Shown: positions 8,455 through 17,674 of the stretch, piece by piece | How the letters are laid out: the number at the start of each line of letters is the position of its first letter | Position numbering within the stretch: the first letter of the stretch is position 1 | Assembly (NCBI GenBank): GCA_031550125.1 | Contig: JAVBOW010000006.1 | Span: forward strand, 1-64,000 | From: JAVBOW01 sp031550125 | GTDB taxonomy: Bacteria; Bacteroidota; Bacteroidia; Bacteroidales; Rikenellaceae | Direction: 5' to 3' | Length of the DNA: 64,000 nucleotides | Notes under the pieces: generated by a model | What the model was told of the DNA's origin: nothing | What the model saw: the letters and a program-made list of their open reading frames with translations, nothing else | Database searches by the model: none | Program-made: the position numbers and the translations under genes

Positions 8455-9518
8455 AACTGACGGACAAATCGCGCGTGGTTGTGATAAACCTGCTTATTGC
8501 GGCGGCTATAAGTGCGGTGGCCAACTTTTCGTTCTTCACCGTTTCGCTCGCCCCGCCCCAGGAGGTATTTTCCGGGCCGGGACGCGAGATGCGCATGATG
8601 CACAACTCCAATCATTTTTTCATCTGGATACAGACATTCTATTGGTTCGCGACGGCTTTCGTGCTGCTCTCCATATCTACGCATATCAAAAAAGACGGCT
8701 CGCCGCGTAATTTCTGGCTGAAAGTGTTGTTCTGCATAGCGGTGGCCTCGGCGATGTATATGCTCTCCCCGGCCCTTAACAGGGACGGCGTCGTGCTGCG
8801 CTTTACCACCAACAGGATATTCAGCCACATACCGATGTTCAAATTGTCCCTCACGCTGATAGTATCGCTGCTGTACGGCAAGATATTCGAACTGGTTTAC
8901 CAGAAGCAGGGCATAATAATAGAGAACGAAAGGCTCAAGAACGAAAACCTGCTGACCCGTTACAACATGCTCGTCAGCCAGATCAATCCCCATTTCTTCT
9001 TCAATTCGCTCAATTCTCTTGCCATGCTGGTGCGCTCGGGCGACAAAGGCAAGGCCCTCACCTATATCGATCGCCTGTCGGACACTTTTCGGTTCATTAT
9101 ACAGAAAGGACAGAACGAAATGATAACCCTCAAAGAGGAACTCGACTTTCTGGAAGGCTACAAATACGTCCACGAGGTGCGTTACGCCGACAAGCTCTTC
9201 TTCGACATCGATATAGACCCGCGTTACGCCGGCATGATGCTTCCGGCCCTGTCGTTGCAGCCGCTCATAGAGAACGCGGTAAAACACAACAGCATAACGT
9301 TGTCCAAGCCCTTCCGGATATCCATCCGTACCGAGGGGGCCGAGCTGGTGGTGTCCAATCCGGTCATCCCGAAGATAGAGCCGGAAAAAGGAACCGGCAT
9401 AGGGCTTAAGAACCTGTCGAGCCGCTTCGTGCTGCTTACCGGTCGCGACATAACGGTAACTGATAGCGGAGGGACGTTTACCGTCCGCATTCCGCTTTCG
9501 CAGGAAAAAAGGCCATGA
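8451..9518 (+). CDS. LytS-type membrane sensor histidine kinase
   Basis: 355 residues. Four hydrophobic segments (about 9-30, 55-75, 88-106, 127-150) form a short membrane sensor, then a PF06580 kinase domain with INPHFFFNSLNSL; His181 is the expected phosphorylation site, and an HATPase region follows (GTGIGLKNLSSR). Its stop overlaps the start of the LytTR regulator gene (ATGA), so the two form a pair. The signal sensed is unknown. Confidence 0.93.
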   Translation: MKLTDKSRVVVINLLIAAAISAVANFSFFTVSLAPPQEVFSGPGREMRMMHNSNHFFIWIQTFYWFATAFVLLSISTHIKKDGSPRNFWLKVLFCIAVASAMYMLSPALNRDGVVLRFTTNRIFSHIPMFKLSLTLIVSLLYGKIFELVYQKQGIIIENERLKNENLLTRYNMLVSQINPHFFFNSLNSLAMLVRSGDKGKALTYIDRLSDTFRFIIQKGQNEMITLKEELDFLEGYKYVHEVRYADKLFFDIDIDPRYAGMMLPALSLQPLIENAVKHNSITLSKPFRISIRTEGAELVVSNPVIPKIEPEKGTGIGLKNLSSRFVLLTGRDITVTDSGGTFTVRIPLSQEKRP

Positions 9519-10273
9519 AAGCAGTCATAATAGAGGACGAAACGGCTGCCGAAGTGAACCTGCGCGCGCTCCTTGCCGGCGTCTGCCCCGAGGTGCATGT
9601 GGCGGCGTCGCTGGAAAGCGTCACCGACAGCGTAAAGTGGCTGCGCGAAAATCCGGCTCCAGACCTTATATTTATGGATATCCACCTTGCCGACGGCGAG
9701 GCTTTCCGGATATTCGACCATGTGCAGGTAGCTTCGCCCATCATATTCACCACGGCGTACGACCGCTATGCGCTGGAAGCCTTCAAGGTCAACAGCATCG
9801 ATTATATCCTCAAACCCATCAAGGCCGAAGAACTTGCGCGCGCCCTCGAAAAGCTGCGCCTGCTGTCGGGCAGCGACCGCATACAGTACGCCCGGCACGT
9901 GGCCGCCATAGCCCGCGACCGCAACGCCAAACGCACTTTCCTTGTACACGTACGCGACAAGATCGTTCCTTTGGAAGCATCCGAAATAGCGTTTTGTTAC
10001 ACTTTCAACGAAAAGGTGAGCGCCTACACCTGCGACGGAAGGCAGATGCCTCTCGAAGGCTCGCTCGACAGCGTCATGTCGCAACTCCCGGAGAGCGATT
10101 TCTTCAGGGCCAACCGCCAATTCATCGTGTCGCGCCAGGGAATAAAGGACATCTCCGTATGGTTCGGCAGTCGCCTGAGCCTCAATATGCATATAGCCGT
10201 GCCGGAGCGGATAGTCGTAAGCAAGGCGCGCGTGCCGGAGCTAAAACGCTGGATAACCCTCGACAAAGAGTAA
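9515..10273 (+). CDS. LytTR-family response regulator
   Basis: 252 residues. Receiver domain (about 2-120) with acidic pocket near IIEDE and phospho-acceptor Asp55 in IFMDIH, conserved Thr/Lys segments (TTAYD, LKPI), then a LytTR DNA-binding domain (about 150-250: FLVHVRDKIVPL, FFRANRQFIV). Partner of the preceding kinase; targets are not visible in the window. Confidence 0.95.
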   Translation: MKAVIIEDETAAEVNLRALLAGVCPEVHVAASLESVTDSVKWLRENPAPDLIFMDIHLADGEAFRIFDHVQVASPIIFTTAYDRYALEAFKVNSIDYILKPIKAEELARALEKLRLLSGSDRIQYARHVAAIARDRNAKRTFLVHVRDKIVPLEASEIAFCYTFNEKVSAYTCDGRQMPLEGSLDSVMSQLPESDFFRANRQFIVSRQGIKDISVWFGSRLSLNMHIAVPERIVVSKARVPELKRWITLDKE

Positions 10274-10354
10274 GTTGACGGCCGCATAAGGTTGATTCGG
10301 CGGTGGTTTTGGCCGTTTGGCCGGAGTGCCGGCTCATTCTTCGCCCGCACTTCT

Positions 10355-10362
10355 TAGATTTG
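10355..10362 (+). promoter_or_regulatory. -7 box upstream of the Spy-like gene
   Basis: TAGATTTG matches TAnnTTTG, 36 bases before the ATG at 10399. It suggests that this gene is transcribed separately from the LytTR operon. Confidence 0.55.
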
Positions 10363-10398
10363 CGTAAAGGATCACCAAACCATTAAAACGTATCAACT

Positions 10399-10821
10399 AT
10401 GAAAAAGATCATTGCAACTGCCGCAGCCGTCCTGTTCCTCGCAACTTCCATCTTTGCCCAGGCCCCGCAGGGACGCGGCGACCGCATGCCCCAAGGCACC
10501 CCCGAAGAGAATGCCAAAAGGGCGGTAGCCGCACTCAAATCGAGGCTCTCGCTTACCGACGACCAGGCCGCCAAACTTGAGGCGTCCTATACCGAGTTCG
10601 GGAAACAGGAGCAGGCGCTCCGCGAGCAGCAAAGAGCGCTCGACGCCAAGCGTGAGGAGGCTACCAAATCGATACTTACCCCCAAACAGTTCGAAAAACT
10701 GCAGAAAGACCGCAAAGAGATGATGGAACGCATGCGCAACCGCGCCGGAGAAGGCCAACGCGGTCCCGGCCGCGCCCCGGGCGCTCCGGGCGACCAGCAG
10801 AATGCCGGCCTGGACGAATAG
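10399..10821 (+). CDS. Small exported helical protein, Spy/CpxP-like
   Basis: 140 residues: a clear signal peptide ending ...SIFAQA, then a charged helical body rich in Gln, Glu, Arg and Lys (LSLTDDQAAKLEA, LTPKQFEKLQKDRKEMMERM) and a Gly/Pro/Arg-rich tail. The spaced L.LT..Q...L and LT..Q...L pattern resembles periplasmic Spy/CpxP chaperone-like proteins and the Bacteroidetes DUF4890 group. Function is inferred only. Its own promoter and terminator make it monocistronic. Confidence 0.8.
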   Translation: MKKIIATAAAVLFLATSIFAQAPQGRGDRMPQGTPEENAKRAVAALKSRLSLTDDQAAKLEASYTEFGKQEQALREQQRALDAKREEATKSILTPKQFEKLQKDRKEMMERMRNRAGEGQRGPGRAPGAPGDQQNAGLDE

Positions 10822-10845
10822 GCGTTTACATAGTGTCAGACAACA

Positions 10846-10885
10846 CGGACAGCCGGGCATCGCGCCCGGCTGTCCGCATTTATTT
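10846..10885 (+). terminator. Intrinsic terminator of the Spy-like gene
   Basis: A perfect 13-bp stem cggacagccgggc/gcccggctgtccg with a 5-base loop, followed by a T-rich run. Confidence 0.9.
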
Positions 10886-10989
10886 TAAACGGGCTCTTAG
10901 CGCCGACCTGTTTTTCAGGCTGATCCAGAATTGGCCCAATTGGATACTTATATGTCGCGGCATTTAAGGAGCAGGTCGGTAGCACGCTT

Positions 10990-11020
10990 TTTGCAGATAC
11001 GTTTTAATATGCTACATTTG
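10990..11020 (+). promoter_or_regulatory. Full Bacteroidetes promoter (-33 and -7)
   Basis: TTTG at 10990-10993, exactly 19 bases, then TACATTTG at 11013-11020. This sets the transcription start near 11025 and so excludes ATG codons upstream of 11051 for the next gene. Confidence 0.8.
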
Positions 11021-11050
11021 TCTCGTATTGCCTTATGTAAAATACATGGT

Positions 11051-11497
11051 ATGAGAGTTAAATTATTGATACTTACAATATTATTCGTAGCTCCTCTGGC
11101 CGCGCCGGCGCAAAACTACTTTTGGAGCGTGGGATTGCGCGGCGGCGGCATAACCTCCGGGATAGACGCTCGTGTGAATTTCGACCCGGCCAATTCGCTC
11201 CATATGATGATGGGACTTGCCCAGGGAGCCTGTTTTTACGGCCTCTACGAGCGTAATATCCCCGTTATTGGCCGAGGATTCGATTTCTATTACGGTTGCG
11301 GCCTGCATCTCGGGTCATGGGGCGGATGGGACAATCAAAAGTTCACCTGCGGGGTGGATGCCATCGTCGGGCTTGAATATAAAATGAAGGATGACCCGAT
11401 CGTGTTTGCGGCGGATTATAAACCTACGCTTAATTTCACTGGAAATACCGGCCTGAAATTTTACGATTTCGGCTTAAGCATGAAATATTGTTTCTGA
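11051..11497 (+). CDS. Small outer-membrane beta-barrel-like protein
   Basis: 148 residues. The signal peptide from the ATG at 11051 ends ...APAQ, followed by alternating aromatic/Gly strands and a terminal aromatic (MKYCF), as in small eight-stranded barrels. An open frame extends upstream to 10931, but the promoter at 10990-11020 argues for this start. Function unknown. Confidence 0.75.
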   Translation: MRVKLLILTILFVAPLAAPAQNYFWSVGLRGGGITSGIDARVNFDPANSLHMMMGLAQGACFYGLYERNIPVIGRGFDFYYGCGLHLGSWGGWDNQKFTCGVDAIVGLEYKMKDDPIVFAADYKPTLNFTGNTGLKFYDFGLSMKYCF

Positions 11498-11522
11498 TTC
11501 AGGTGGTTCTAATCCGGACATT

Positions 11523-12383
11523 ATGGCAAGGTATTTTTACATAACGCTATTGGCTGTCACGCTCGTTTCCTGCGGAGCGGGACGCAAAGAGAGTCTTCAG
11601 GCTATAGCGCGCGCCGATTCTCTGGAGTTGGTCATGGCCAGGCAGGATACGGTGCTGAACACCGTTTTCACCTCGTTGAACGAGGTGATGGAAAACCTGC
11701 AGACCATAAAAGAGAGGGAGAATATCATAACGCGCGCCGTATCCGGAGATGGAGAGTCGCACCACTATGCCCTGCACCGCATTCCTGCCGATATAGATGC
11801 GCTGGACAGCCTTTTACTGGTTAACCGCCGCACCATAACCCAGCTCCACGGTAACGTCAGGGAGCTTAAAAGCACCAGCCTTAAAGTGTCGGCACTCGAG
11901 AAACTCATTGAGGTGCTGTCGGATCGCGTCAACTCCAACGATAACGAGGTGTCCGACCTGCGCCGCGAGCTGAGCGAGCGTAACATGCAGGTGCGTTCCC
12001 TCAGCAACGAGGTGGACGGCTTGTCCAAGCGTGGCAATGAGCTTGAAACGGAAGTGCGGGAAACGGGCGCCCTTCTGAATATGGCTTATTACCGTAGCGA
12101 TCTGCAGAAGACGCTGTTGCGGGAAGGGGTAGTGTATAAAACCGGGCTGATTGGCCGTACGCTTAAGGTCAACGAGAACCGCAGCCTTGAATCGTTCACT
12201 AAAATAGACATACGCACATTCGATCGTTTGCGGATAGAAGGCGCTTCGCCCGTGTTGTTGAGCGCGCATCCCGACGATTCATATGAATTCGTCAGGGATA
12301 AATCGGGTCTGCTTTGGCTCGCCATACTCGACAAGTCGTCTTTCTGGAAATACACCAGGGTGCTTGTGGTCAGTTATAAGTGA
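11523..12383 (+). CDS. Coiled-coil lipoprotein
   Basis: 286 residues with a lipobox LVSC (Cys17). Residues about 20-185 are heptad-like and predicted coiled coil (for example SALEKLIEVLSDRV and LRRELSERNMQVRSLSNEV). A compact C-terminal domain follows (about 190-286, YKTGLIGRTLKVN...). Similar coiled-coil lipoproteins are common in Bacteroidales, some annotated as adhesins; no enzymatic motif was found. Probably follows the small barrel gene in one transcript (25-base gap). Confidence 0.8.
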   Translation: MARYFYITLLAVTLVSCGAGRKESLQAIARADSLELVMARQDTVLNTVFTSLNEVMENLQTIKERENIITRAVSGDGESHHYALHRIPADIDALDSLLLVNRRTITQLHGNVRELKSTSLKVSALEKLIEVLSDRVNSNDNEVSDLRRELSERNMQVRSLSNEVDGLSKRGNELETEVRETGALLNMAYYRSDLQKTLLREGVVYKTGLIGRTLKVNENRSLESFTKIDIRTFDRLRIEGASPVLLSAHPDDSYEFVRDKSGLLWLAILDKSSFWKYTRVLVVSYK

Positions 12384-12388
12384 TTTTT

Positions 12389-12419
12389 TTTGGAAACGCC
12401 GGAAAATGTTATACCTTTG
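12389..12419 (+). promoter_or_regulatory. Promoter of rpmE2
   Basis: TTTG at 12389-12392, 19-base spacer, TACCTTTG at 12412-12419. Perfect match to the Bacteroidetes consensus, 26 bases before the ATG. Confidence 0.85.
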
Positions 12420-12445
12420 CATCCGGAAAATTAATTCAAAACACA

Positions 12446-12715
12446 ATGAAAAAAGGCATCCACCCCGAGAGTTATCGTTTAGTGGCATTCAAGGACATGT
12501 CCAATGATCATGTGTTTTTGTGCAGGTCCGCTGTTCAGTCGAAAGAAACGATAGAAGTGAATGGCGAAACCTATCCCGTGTACAAGATGGAAATCTCCAA
12601 CACATCGCACCCCTTCTACACCGGTAAGATGAAGTTGGTCGACACCGCAGGTCGCGTCGATAAGTTTATGAGCCGTTATCAAAAACACTACGATAAGAAA
12701 GGCGGCGCGAAATAA
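12446..12715 (+). CDS. rpmE2: 50S ribosomal protein L31 type B
   Basis: 89 residues starting MKKGIHPESYR, with SNTSHPFYTGK and VDKFMSRYQK. It lacks the CxxC zinc pairs of type A L31, so it is the zinc-independent type B form. The ATG at 12446 is chosen by similarity and by the promoter just upstream. Confidence 0.96.
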   Translation: MKKGIHPESYRLVAFKDMSNDHVFLCRSAVQSKETIEVNGETYPVYKMEISNTSHPFYTGKMKLVDTAGRVDKFMSRYQKHYDKKGGAK

Positions 12716-12736
12716 TTCGCCATACGCCGGAAAACG

Positions 12737-12763
12737 AGCCGCACTGCAGAGTGCGGCTTTTTT
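12737..12763 (+). terminator. Terminator of rpmE2
   Basis: Stem gccgcact/agtgcggc with a 4-base loop, followed by TTTTTT. Confidence 0.9.
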
Positions 12764-12826
12764 CGTGGCATATTTATTGCTGTTTTATAAGGTGTTCGAA
12801 CGGAAGTCGTGCTACACAGGGTCTTT

Positions 12827-12858
12827 TTTGGAAATTACGGAAAAACTCATTATCTTGC
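12827..12858 (+). promoter_or_regulatory. Probable promoter of the ECF sigma gene
   Basis: TTTG (12827-12830), 20-base spacer, TATCTTGC (12851-12858; one mismatch to TAnnTTTG). It would give a leader of about 80 bases with a small gtcgc/gcgac hairpin. Confidence 0.5.
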
Positions 12859-12940
12859 GGCGGTCGCCACGGCGACGTTAATCTTAAAAAACCGCAAGCC
12901 TATAGCAGAACTTTCTACTCGAACCTTAATGGAGTAGATT

Positions 12941-13525
12941 ATGAATCCCAGATCGCTGAGCGACCAGGAGTTGCTTAACAGTTATCTTTCAGGCAACCAG
13001 GCGGCAATATCGACACTTATCAATCGTCATCGTAAACGCGTTTACGATTACATCAATATGATGGTGAAGGATCGTGACCAGGCCGACGATATTTTTCAGG
13101 AAACGCTTATAAAGGTGATGAGATTTCTGGGCGAAGGCCGCTATGTGGAGAACGGCAAATTCGTCTCATGGGTTTTGCGCATAGCGCACAATCAGGTGAT
13201 CGACACGTTTCGCCACAACAAGCAAAAGAATACCATCAACGAGTCCGAGGCGGGTTACGACCTGATCAACACCGCGCGTTTTTCCGACGTCAGCATAGAG
13301 GATAAGTTAGTCAGCTCTCAGATAGAGGAGGATGTACGCAAAATGATAGACTACCTGCCTGAAGAGCAAAAGGAGGTGGTTATTATGCGCTATTATATGG
13401 GTAACAGTTTCAAAGAGATAGCCGATCAAACGGGCGTGAGTATAAACACCGCGCTGGGCCGTATGCGCTACGCCCTGATCAACCTGCGCAAAATGATAGA
13501 CGAGAAAAAAATTATTTTATCGTAA
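12941..13525 (+). CDS. ECF-type RNA polymerase sigma factor
   Basis: 194 residues. Region 2 (YDYINMMVKDRDQADDIFQETL, quoted in part) and region 4 with a helix-turn-helix (NSFKEIADQTGVSINTALGRM) are clear. No anti-sigma gene follows; instead there is a 45-codon acidic ORF. In Bacteroidetes such orphan ECF factors often control envelope or stress genes; the regulon is unknown. Confidence 0.93.
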   Translation: MNPRSLSDQELLNSYLSGNQAAISTLINRHRKRVYDYINMMVKDRDQADDIFQETLIKVMRFLGEGRYVENGKFVSWVLRIAHNQVIDTFRHNKQKNTINESEAGYDLINTARFSDVSIEDKLVSSQIEEDVRKMIDYLPEEQKEVVIMRYYMGNSFKEIADQTGVSINTALGRMRYALINLRKMIDEKKIILS

Positions 13526-13601
13526 AGACAGGCGTAAGATTGCAATAAACCGCCCGCATATACGTTGAATTATTGGTAAAACAAATATCCTTGCAAGGCC
13601 T

Positions 13602-13739
13602 ATGGAAGATTTTGACAAAGATTACGAAGTTGAGGACTCCTTCATTAACGACGAGGAGCGGCAATTCCTCGACGAGGTCGTGCAGGGCGATCACACGTTG
13701 CTCTATTTAGATACCTACCTGAGGGAAATGATGCGTTGA
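13602..13739 (+). CDS. Small acidic protein, 45 residues
   Basis: An ATG-initiated frame of 45 codons starting MEDFDKDYEVEDSF and ending LREMMR, with about 14 Asp/Glu residues in its length. It begins 76 bases after the ECF sigma gene on the same strand. Its coding look (acidic, no rare-codon run) and position suggest a real gene, perhaps cotranscribed with the sigma factor. Could bind sigma or RNA polymerase, but this is speculation. Confidence 0.6.
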   Translation: MEDFDKDYEVEDSFINDEERQFLDEVVQGDHTLLYLDTYLREMMR

Positions 13740-13803
13740 ACCGCCAGATATTGCGGTATTATATTTTTCCCTTGTTTTAAGGATGACCGTGCCTTCGGTG
13801 CCG

Positions 13804-15711
13804 TCAATCGACTTGCGGTTCGAGCGGGATAGTGAACCAGAAGCGCGATCCTTTGCCCTCGCCCTCAGACCAGGCCCCTATCGAGCCTCCCAGTTTACGG
13901 ACTATGCTCTTGCAGATGGCCAGGCCGAGTCCTGTCCCAGGAACGAATTCGTTTAGTTTTACAAAACGCTCGAATACGGTCTCGGCCCGACTCGGATCCA
14001 TACCTATGCCTGTGTCGGCGACGCTGATCTCCGCCATCCCGCCTGCAATTTTGAAATCGACCCGAACATGGCCGGCCGATGTGAATTTAAGCGCGTTGGA
14101 TACCAGGTTGGAAAGCACCTGGGTAAAACGTTTCACGTCGGTAACGATCGTAACGTTGTCGAATTCCTGGCCGCCCGTATATTCCAACTCCACCCCGGCG
14201 GTAGCCTTCAGCCTCATCGATTCCAGTAACATGCGGCATTGGTCGGCCACATTCATCTCGCTGAAGTTTAATTTTACGGCGCCTTGGGAGTCCATCTCCG
14301 ACAGATCGAGGATGTCTGAGATAAGCGACAACAGGTGTTGGTTGTTGGATTCTATGATTGCGGCGTATTGTTTCTTCTCTTCCGGATCGTCCGTGTGTGC
14401 TAACACCGTCGAAAAACCAACTATGGAGTTGAGCGGAGTGCGTATCTCATGGCTCATATTGGCCAGGAAAGCTGATTTGAGACGGTCGGAAGCCTCCGCT
14501 TTATCCCTGGCCTGGACAAGCTCCTGCTCAGCCAGTTTTATGTCGTTAATGTTGTAGTTGATACCTATTATGGTGATTTGTCCGTTGTCAGGGTCCCATT
14601 CAGACACTTTGGACGAAGTACGCAGCCACTTCCATCCGCCGCGGCTGTCTTTCACGCGGAATTCATGAGTGAAACTTTTGACTTTGCCCGTCAAGGCGTC
14701 CTTTATGTACGCCAAAATGGCTTTGACGTCGTCGGGATGGACCAACTGGGTATAATCGTCGAAATTCGCAGGCTGCGGATCCTCGTCGGTATAGCCCATA
14801 TTCCTGTGCCATTGATCGGTACTCATGTAGTGCTTCTTCAGTGGATTCCAACGGAAGAAACCTATTTCGGCCATCTCTGCCACCGAATTGAAGGCCGATT
14901 CGAACTCATGCAGGCGAGCCGACGTTTTGTAAATGTCGGTGTTGTCTATTATGATGAGAAGGTAGTTCTCAAGCTCGCCAGACGCGCCGTAAAGCACTGT
15001 ACATTTGACGGTAAGATAACGCTGGCGGTCGTCCTGGGCCACTCCGTAATAAGAACGGTTGAGTTTCATGCCGTCGATGCTCACGTCGAACGAAACGTCT
15101 TTGCCTTCGCGCAGCAATTCCAAGGCATACGAAGGCAGCGATGGATGCTCGAACAGCTTGCGGCCCAGTAGGGTGGAGCGGTCGGGTACGCCTATTATCA
15201 CGGCGTCCTGGTCGTTCACGTCTATCATTGTCCCGTTACTGTCGTAAAGCTCTATGCCTACTGGTATGTTGTTGTAGATCTTGTTAAGTTCCGCTTCGCT
15301 TTTGCGCAACAGGTTAGACGATATCACGGCGTCCGTGACGTCGGCGAAAAGCGCCACCACATCGCCGTATTGCGGCGAATAGATAGTGGTGTCGTAATAG
15401 CGGCTGTTGCTGCGGAACTGGTCGGCCCGCGATTCATGTACGTAACCCTCGTAGGCTACCTTTGCAAGTACTTGCAGGTCAAGCTTTTTGATGAATATGG
15501 GGCCTATCTCGGTGTGCATTTTGCCGATAAGTCCCTCGCGTGTGCGGCCCGATATCTGCAGGAACCTCTCGTTTACCTCGAGGTATTCATAATCCGTAAC
15601 CCTGCCCTCGTCGGAAAGCACTATCCTCAGGCGAAAATAGCCCATCGGCATATTTAGGAACAGCTTGCGCAAAAAATCACTGTCTTGACCCATATTCATA
15701 CTGTTTATCAA
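13804..15711 (-). CDS. Soluble multi-PAS sensor histidine kinase
   Basis: 635 residues with no membrane segment. Three or more PAS/PAC modules (about 10-130, 135-255, 275-395; YEYLEVNERFLQISG, WHRNMGYTDEDP) lead into HisKA with NMSHEIRTPLNSIVGF (His421) and HATPase_c with N, G1 (DTGIGM) and G2 (GTGLGLAI) boxes. No receiver domain and no adjacent regulator gene, so it is an orphan kinase. Alternative starts 12 and 18 bases downstream exist. Confidence 0.93.
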   Translation of the reverse strand: MINSMNMGQDSDFLRKLFLNMPMGYFRLRIVLSDEGRVTDYEYLEVNERFLQISGRTREGLIGKMHTEIGPIFIKKLDLQVLAKVAYEGYVHESRADQFRSNSRYYDTTIYSPQYGDVVALFADVTDAVISSNLLRKSEAELNKIYNNIPVGIELYDSNGTMIDVNDQDAVIIGVPDRSTLLGRKLFEHPSLPSYALELLREGKDVSFDVSIDGMKLNRSYYGVAQDDRQRYLTVKCTVLYGASGELENYLLIIIDNTDIYKTSARLHEFESAFNSVAEMAEIGFFRWNPLKKHYMSTDQWHRNMGYTDEDPQPANFDDYTQLVHPDDVKAILAYIKDALTGKVKSFTHEFRVKDSRGGWKWLRTSSKVSEWDPDNGQITIIGINYNINDIKLAEQELVQARDKAEASDRLKSAFLANMSHEIRTPLNSIVGFSTVLAHTDDPEEKKQYAAIIESNNQHLLSLISDILDLSEMDSQGAVKLNFSEMNVADQCRMLLESMRLKATAGVELEYTGGQEFDNVTIVTDVKRFTQVLSNLVSNALKFTSAGHVRVDFKIAGGMAEISVADTGIGMDPSRAETVFERFVKLNEFVPGTGLGLAICKSIVRKLGGSIGAWSEGEGKGSRFWFTIPLEPQVD

Positions 15712-15741
15712 CAGATAAGCACTCTGTAAACATATTGGCTA

Positions 15742-15749
15742 CAAAGATA
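15742..15749 (-). promoter_or_regulatory. -7 box of the PAS kinase gene
   Basis: TATCTTTG on the minus strand, about 30 bases before the start codon. Confidence 0.55.
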
Positions 15750-15884
15750 TACTTTTTTTATAACCATCTATCGGCCATATGTTTTTTTCCACATTAAAAC
15801 GGGACTAAACCGAAAACAGGAAGCGCGAAGCACGAAAGCCGCGCTATTTGCGGTAGCGACGCCATGTACAGCCATGTGTTCCAT

Positions 15885-15916
15885 AAAAAAACGGGACTCG
15901 CCCAGGCAAGTCCCGT
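15885..15916 (-). terminator. Terminator of the DUF1254 gene
   Basis: Stem acgggact/agtcccgt with a 10-base loop; on the minus strand it is followed by TTTTTT. It separates the lipoprotein gene from the kinase gene. Confidence 0.85.
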
Positions 15917-15939
15917 ATAAATATAATTTCCAGTCCGGG

Positions 15940-17412
15940 TTATTTCACCTCTTCGAAATCGCCCGGCCTCCATGATCCGTCGAAAGCGGGACCTTCGGGG
16001 CCATATATGCGGAAATAGGTGAACCAGCCTTTGCCCGGCAGGGTTTGTATCCACACATTCTCTTTACCTGCAGGTGCTTTCGGGCCGAAATAGAGATCTA
16101 CCGACGGTTGTCCGGTAAAATCTTTCAGCTCGAACATAGAACGCAGGGCGGCCTTGTTCTGTTCCGTGGCGATCTCGCTGCGCGTTTCGTTGTCGTATAT
16201 GGTCACCGACCAAAAGAGCTTGCCCGGGACGGGTTGCGGAACCGTAAGCCTGTAGCTCTTCGAACCGTCGAGGTAGGCCCCTGTTTTGTCCTTAAGTCCA
16301 AGCCAATAGAGCGAACCAGCTCCCGGAGCGCGATTGAACATGGCAGGCGATTCGATTTCGGCCTGGTAGAACCATTTTTCCCGGGCATACAGGTCGACGT
16401 AGTTAGCGGTGTTGAATTGTCCGTCGCCGGCATATCGCAGTACGGCCCATTCCCATTGGCGGTCGGGCCATACCGTGCGGTCGGCCCGGCGGTCGGCGAA
16501 GGATTGTACCCTCATGATCGCGTTGCCCGTCTCTGCGGCTTTCTCAAGGATAGCCTTCATGCGGGCGTCGGGAGCGAAGGGTTTGCCCTTCTCTATGCCC
16601 AGCTCGGCCAACTCGCCGTACCATGTGCGGTATTCGGGATTGGCCGGCTCTTCGTTGATGAATTTGGCCAGACGTTCCCAGTAGCCTATACTCTTTTCGT
16701 ACGGGACGAGCGTAAAGTCGGCTGGTTTGTTGTTCAGGTGTATCCAGCTGATCTCTGTGGCGGGTTTTCCGAGCGGATAAACCTTAACCGATTTCATTAG
16801 CCTCTCGCCCGTCTCGGGATTGTTGTCGGCGGGAATGGCGCGCAATAACACTAAAACGCGATTTGTCGTAGACCGCCCCACGTAATACCCGGCAGGCGTC
16901 TTGCCTTCGTAATTCGGAGGCAGGATTATATGTTTGCCTCCTTTGCCCTTGTCGGGTCCGGGCATGCCTATGTCCATCACCCAGAGTTGGTTCATGTCGT
17001 TGACCGCAGACATGACGGGTCCGGCCGGAACCTCTATCACCATAGGTCCGTCCGAGAGGTCGAGCGTCAGCCCTGCGTAGCGCGTGTCGGAATTTGGGGT
17101 GAATGCCACCTGGGCGGGCGCTCCGTCCATGATGGCGAATGTTTTGTTAGCCACGCATCCGGCGGCCATGTTACCGTCCCATGTGGCAAGAATGGATACC
17201 GAAGGAAAGAAAAACCTATAGGTTTGAATGGCACGGTTCAGGTCGGCTTCGTCATAGGCTTTACTTATCGTGGCTTCGGTAGGGTAGCCGTTGACGAATT
17301 CGAATCCGCCGGGTGCCGGCGATTGGGTCGATTGCCGCGGACAATTATTGCAGGAGACGGCCAAAAGCGTCACCGCGGACAGCAAAACGGTAAATTTAAA
17401 GTAAGATTTCAT
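15940..17412 (-). CDS. DUF1254/DUF1214 domain lipoprotein
   Basis: 490 residues with a lipobox LAVSC (Cys21). N-terminal DUF1254 (about 60-180: TPNSDTRYAGLTLDLSDGPMV in part) and C-terminal DUF1214 (about 370-480: YRLTVPQPVPGKLFWSVTIYD in part). The family is widespread and envelope-located but has no agreed function. Own terminator; the gene is alone. Confidence 0.88.
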   Translation of the reverse strand: MKSYFKFTVLLSAVTLLAVSCNNCPRQSTQSPAPGGFEFVNGYPTEATISKAYDEADLNRAIQTYRFFFPSVSILATWDGNMAAGCVANKTFAIMDGAPAQVAFTPNSDTRYAGLTLDLSDGPMVIEVPAGPVMSAVNDMNQLWVMDIGMPGPDKGKGGKHIILPPNYEGKTPAGYYVGRSTTNRVLVLLRAIPADNNPETGERLMKSVKVYPLGKPATEISWIHLNNKPADFTLVPYEKSIGYWERLAKFINEEPANPEYRTWYGELAELGIEKGKPFAPDARMKAILEKAAETGNAIMRVQSFADRRADRTVWPDRQWEWAVLRYAGDGQFNTANYVDLYAREKWFYQAEIESPAMFNRAPGAGSLYWLGLKDKTGAYLDGSKSYRLTVPQPVPGKLFWSVTIYDNETRSEIATEQNKAALRSMFELKDFTGQPSVDLYFGPKAPAGKENVWIQTLPGKGWFTYFRIYGPEGPAFDGSWRPGDFEEVK

Positions 17413-17504
17413 GATATAGGTCGATTAAAGTTTAAAAGAATATAAAACGTATCTCCCATCTCCTTGCAATTTTTGGGCCTTTAAAACATGTCACAACAAA
17501 AAAA

Positions 17505-17528
17505 GCGGCTTACATTGCTGTAAACCGC
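17505..17528 (-). terminator. Terminator-like hairpin at the left border of the element
   Basis: Stem gcggcttaca/tgtaaaccgc (one mismatch), 4-base loop, followed on the minus strand by TTTTTTT. It could end a transcript running out of the element or the former tRNA-Pro transcript. Confidence 0.6.
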
Positions 17529-17589
17529 CGATTTGTTTTATAATAACCGGCAGATGGTAAGATTCTCAGGGATCACCGTCAATACACAT

Positions 17590-17674
17590 AAAAGCCTCTC
17601 AGAACTACCTGAAAGGCCTTTTTAATCTGTCGGGGTAGCGGGATTCGAACCCACGACCCCCTGCTCCCAAAGCA
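17590..17674. repeat. attL: duplicated tRNA-Pro 3' end plus terminator-like flank
   Basis: 17629-17674 is identical to the tRNA-Pro 3' half at 28051-28096. The repeat continues imperfectly and without gaps outward to 17590, matching 28012-28096 through a terminator-like sequence (gcct.tcag/ctga.aggc stem, then T run on the minus strand). The tRNA copy here breaks off after the anticodon loop and cannot be functional. Confidence 0.92.
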
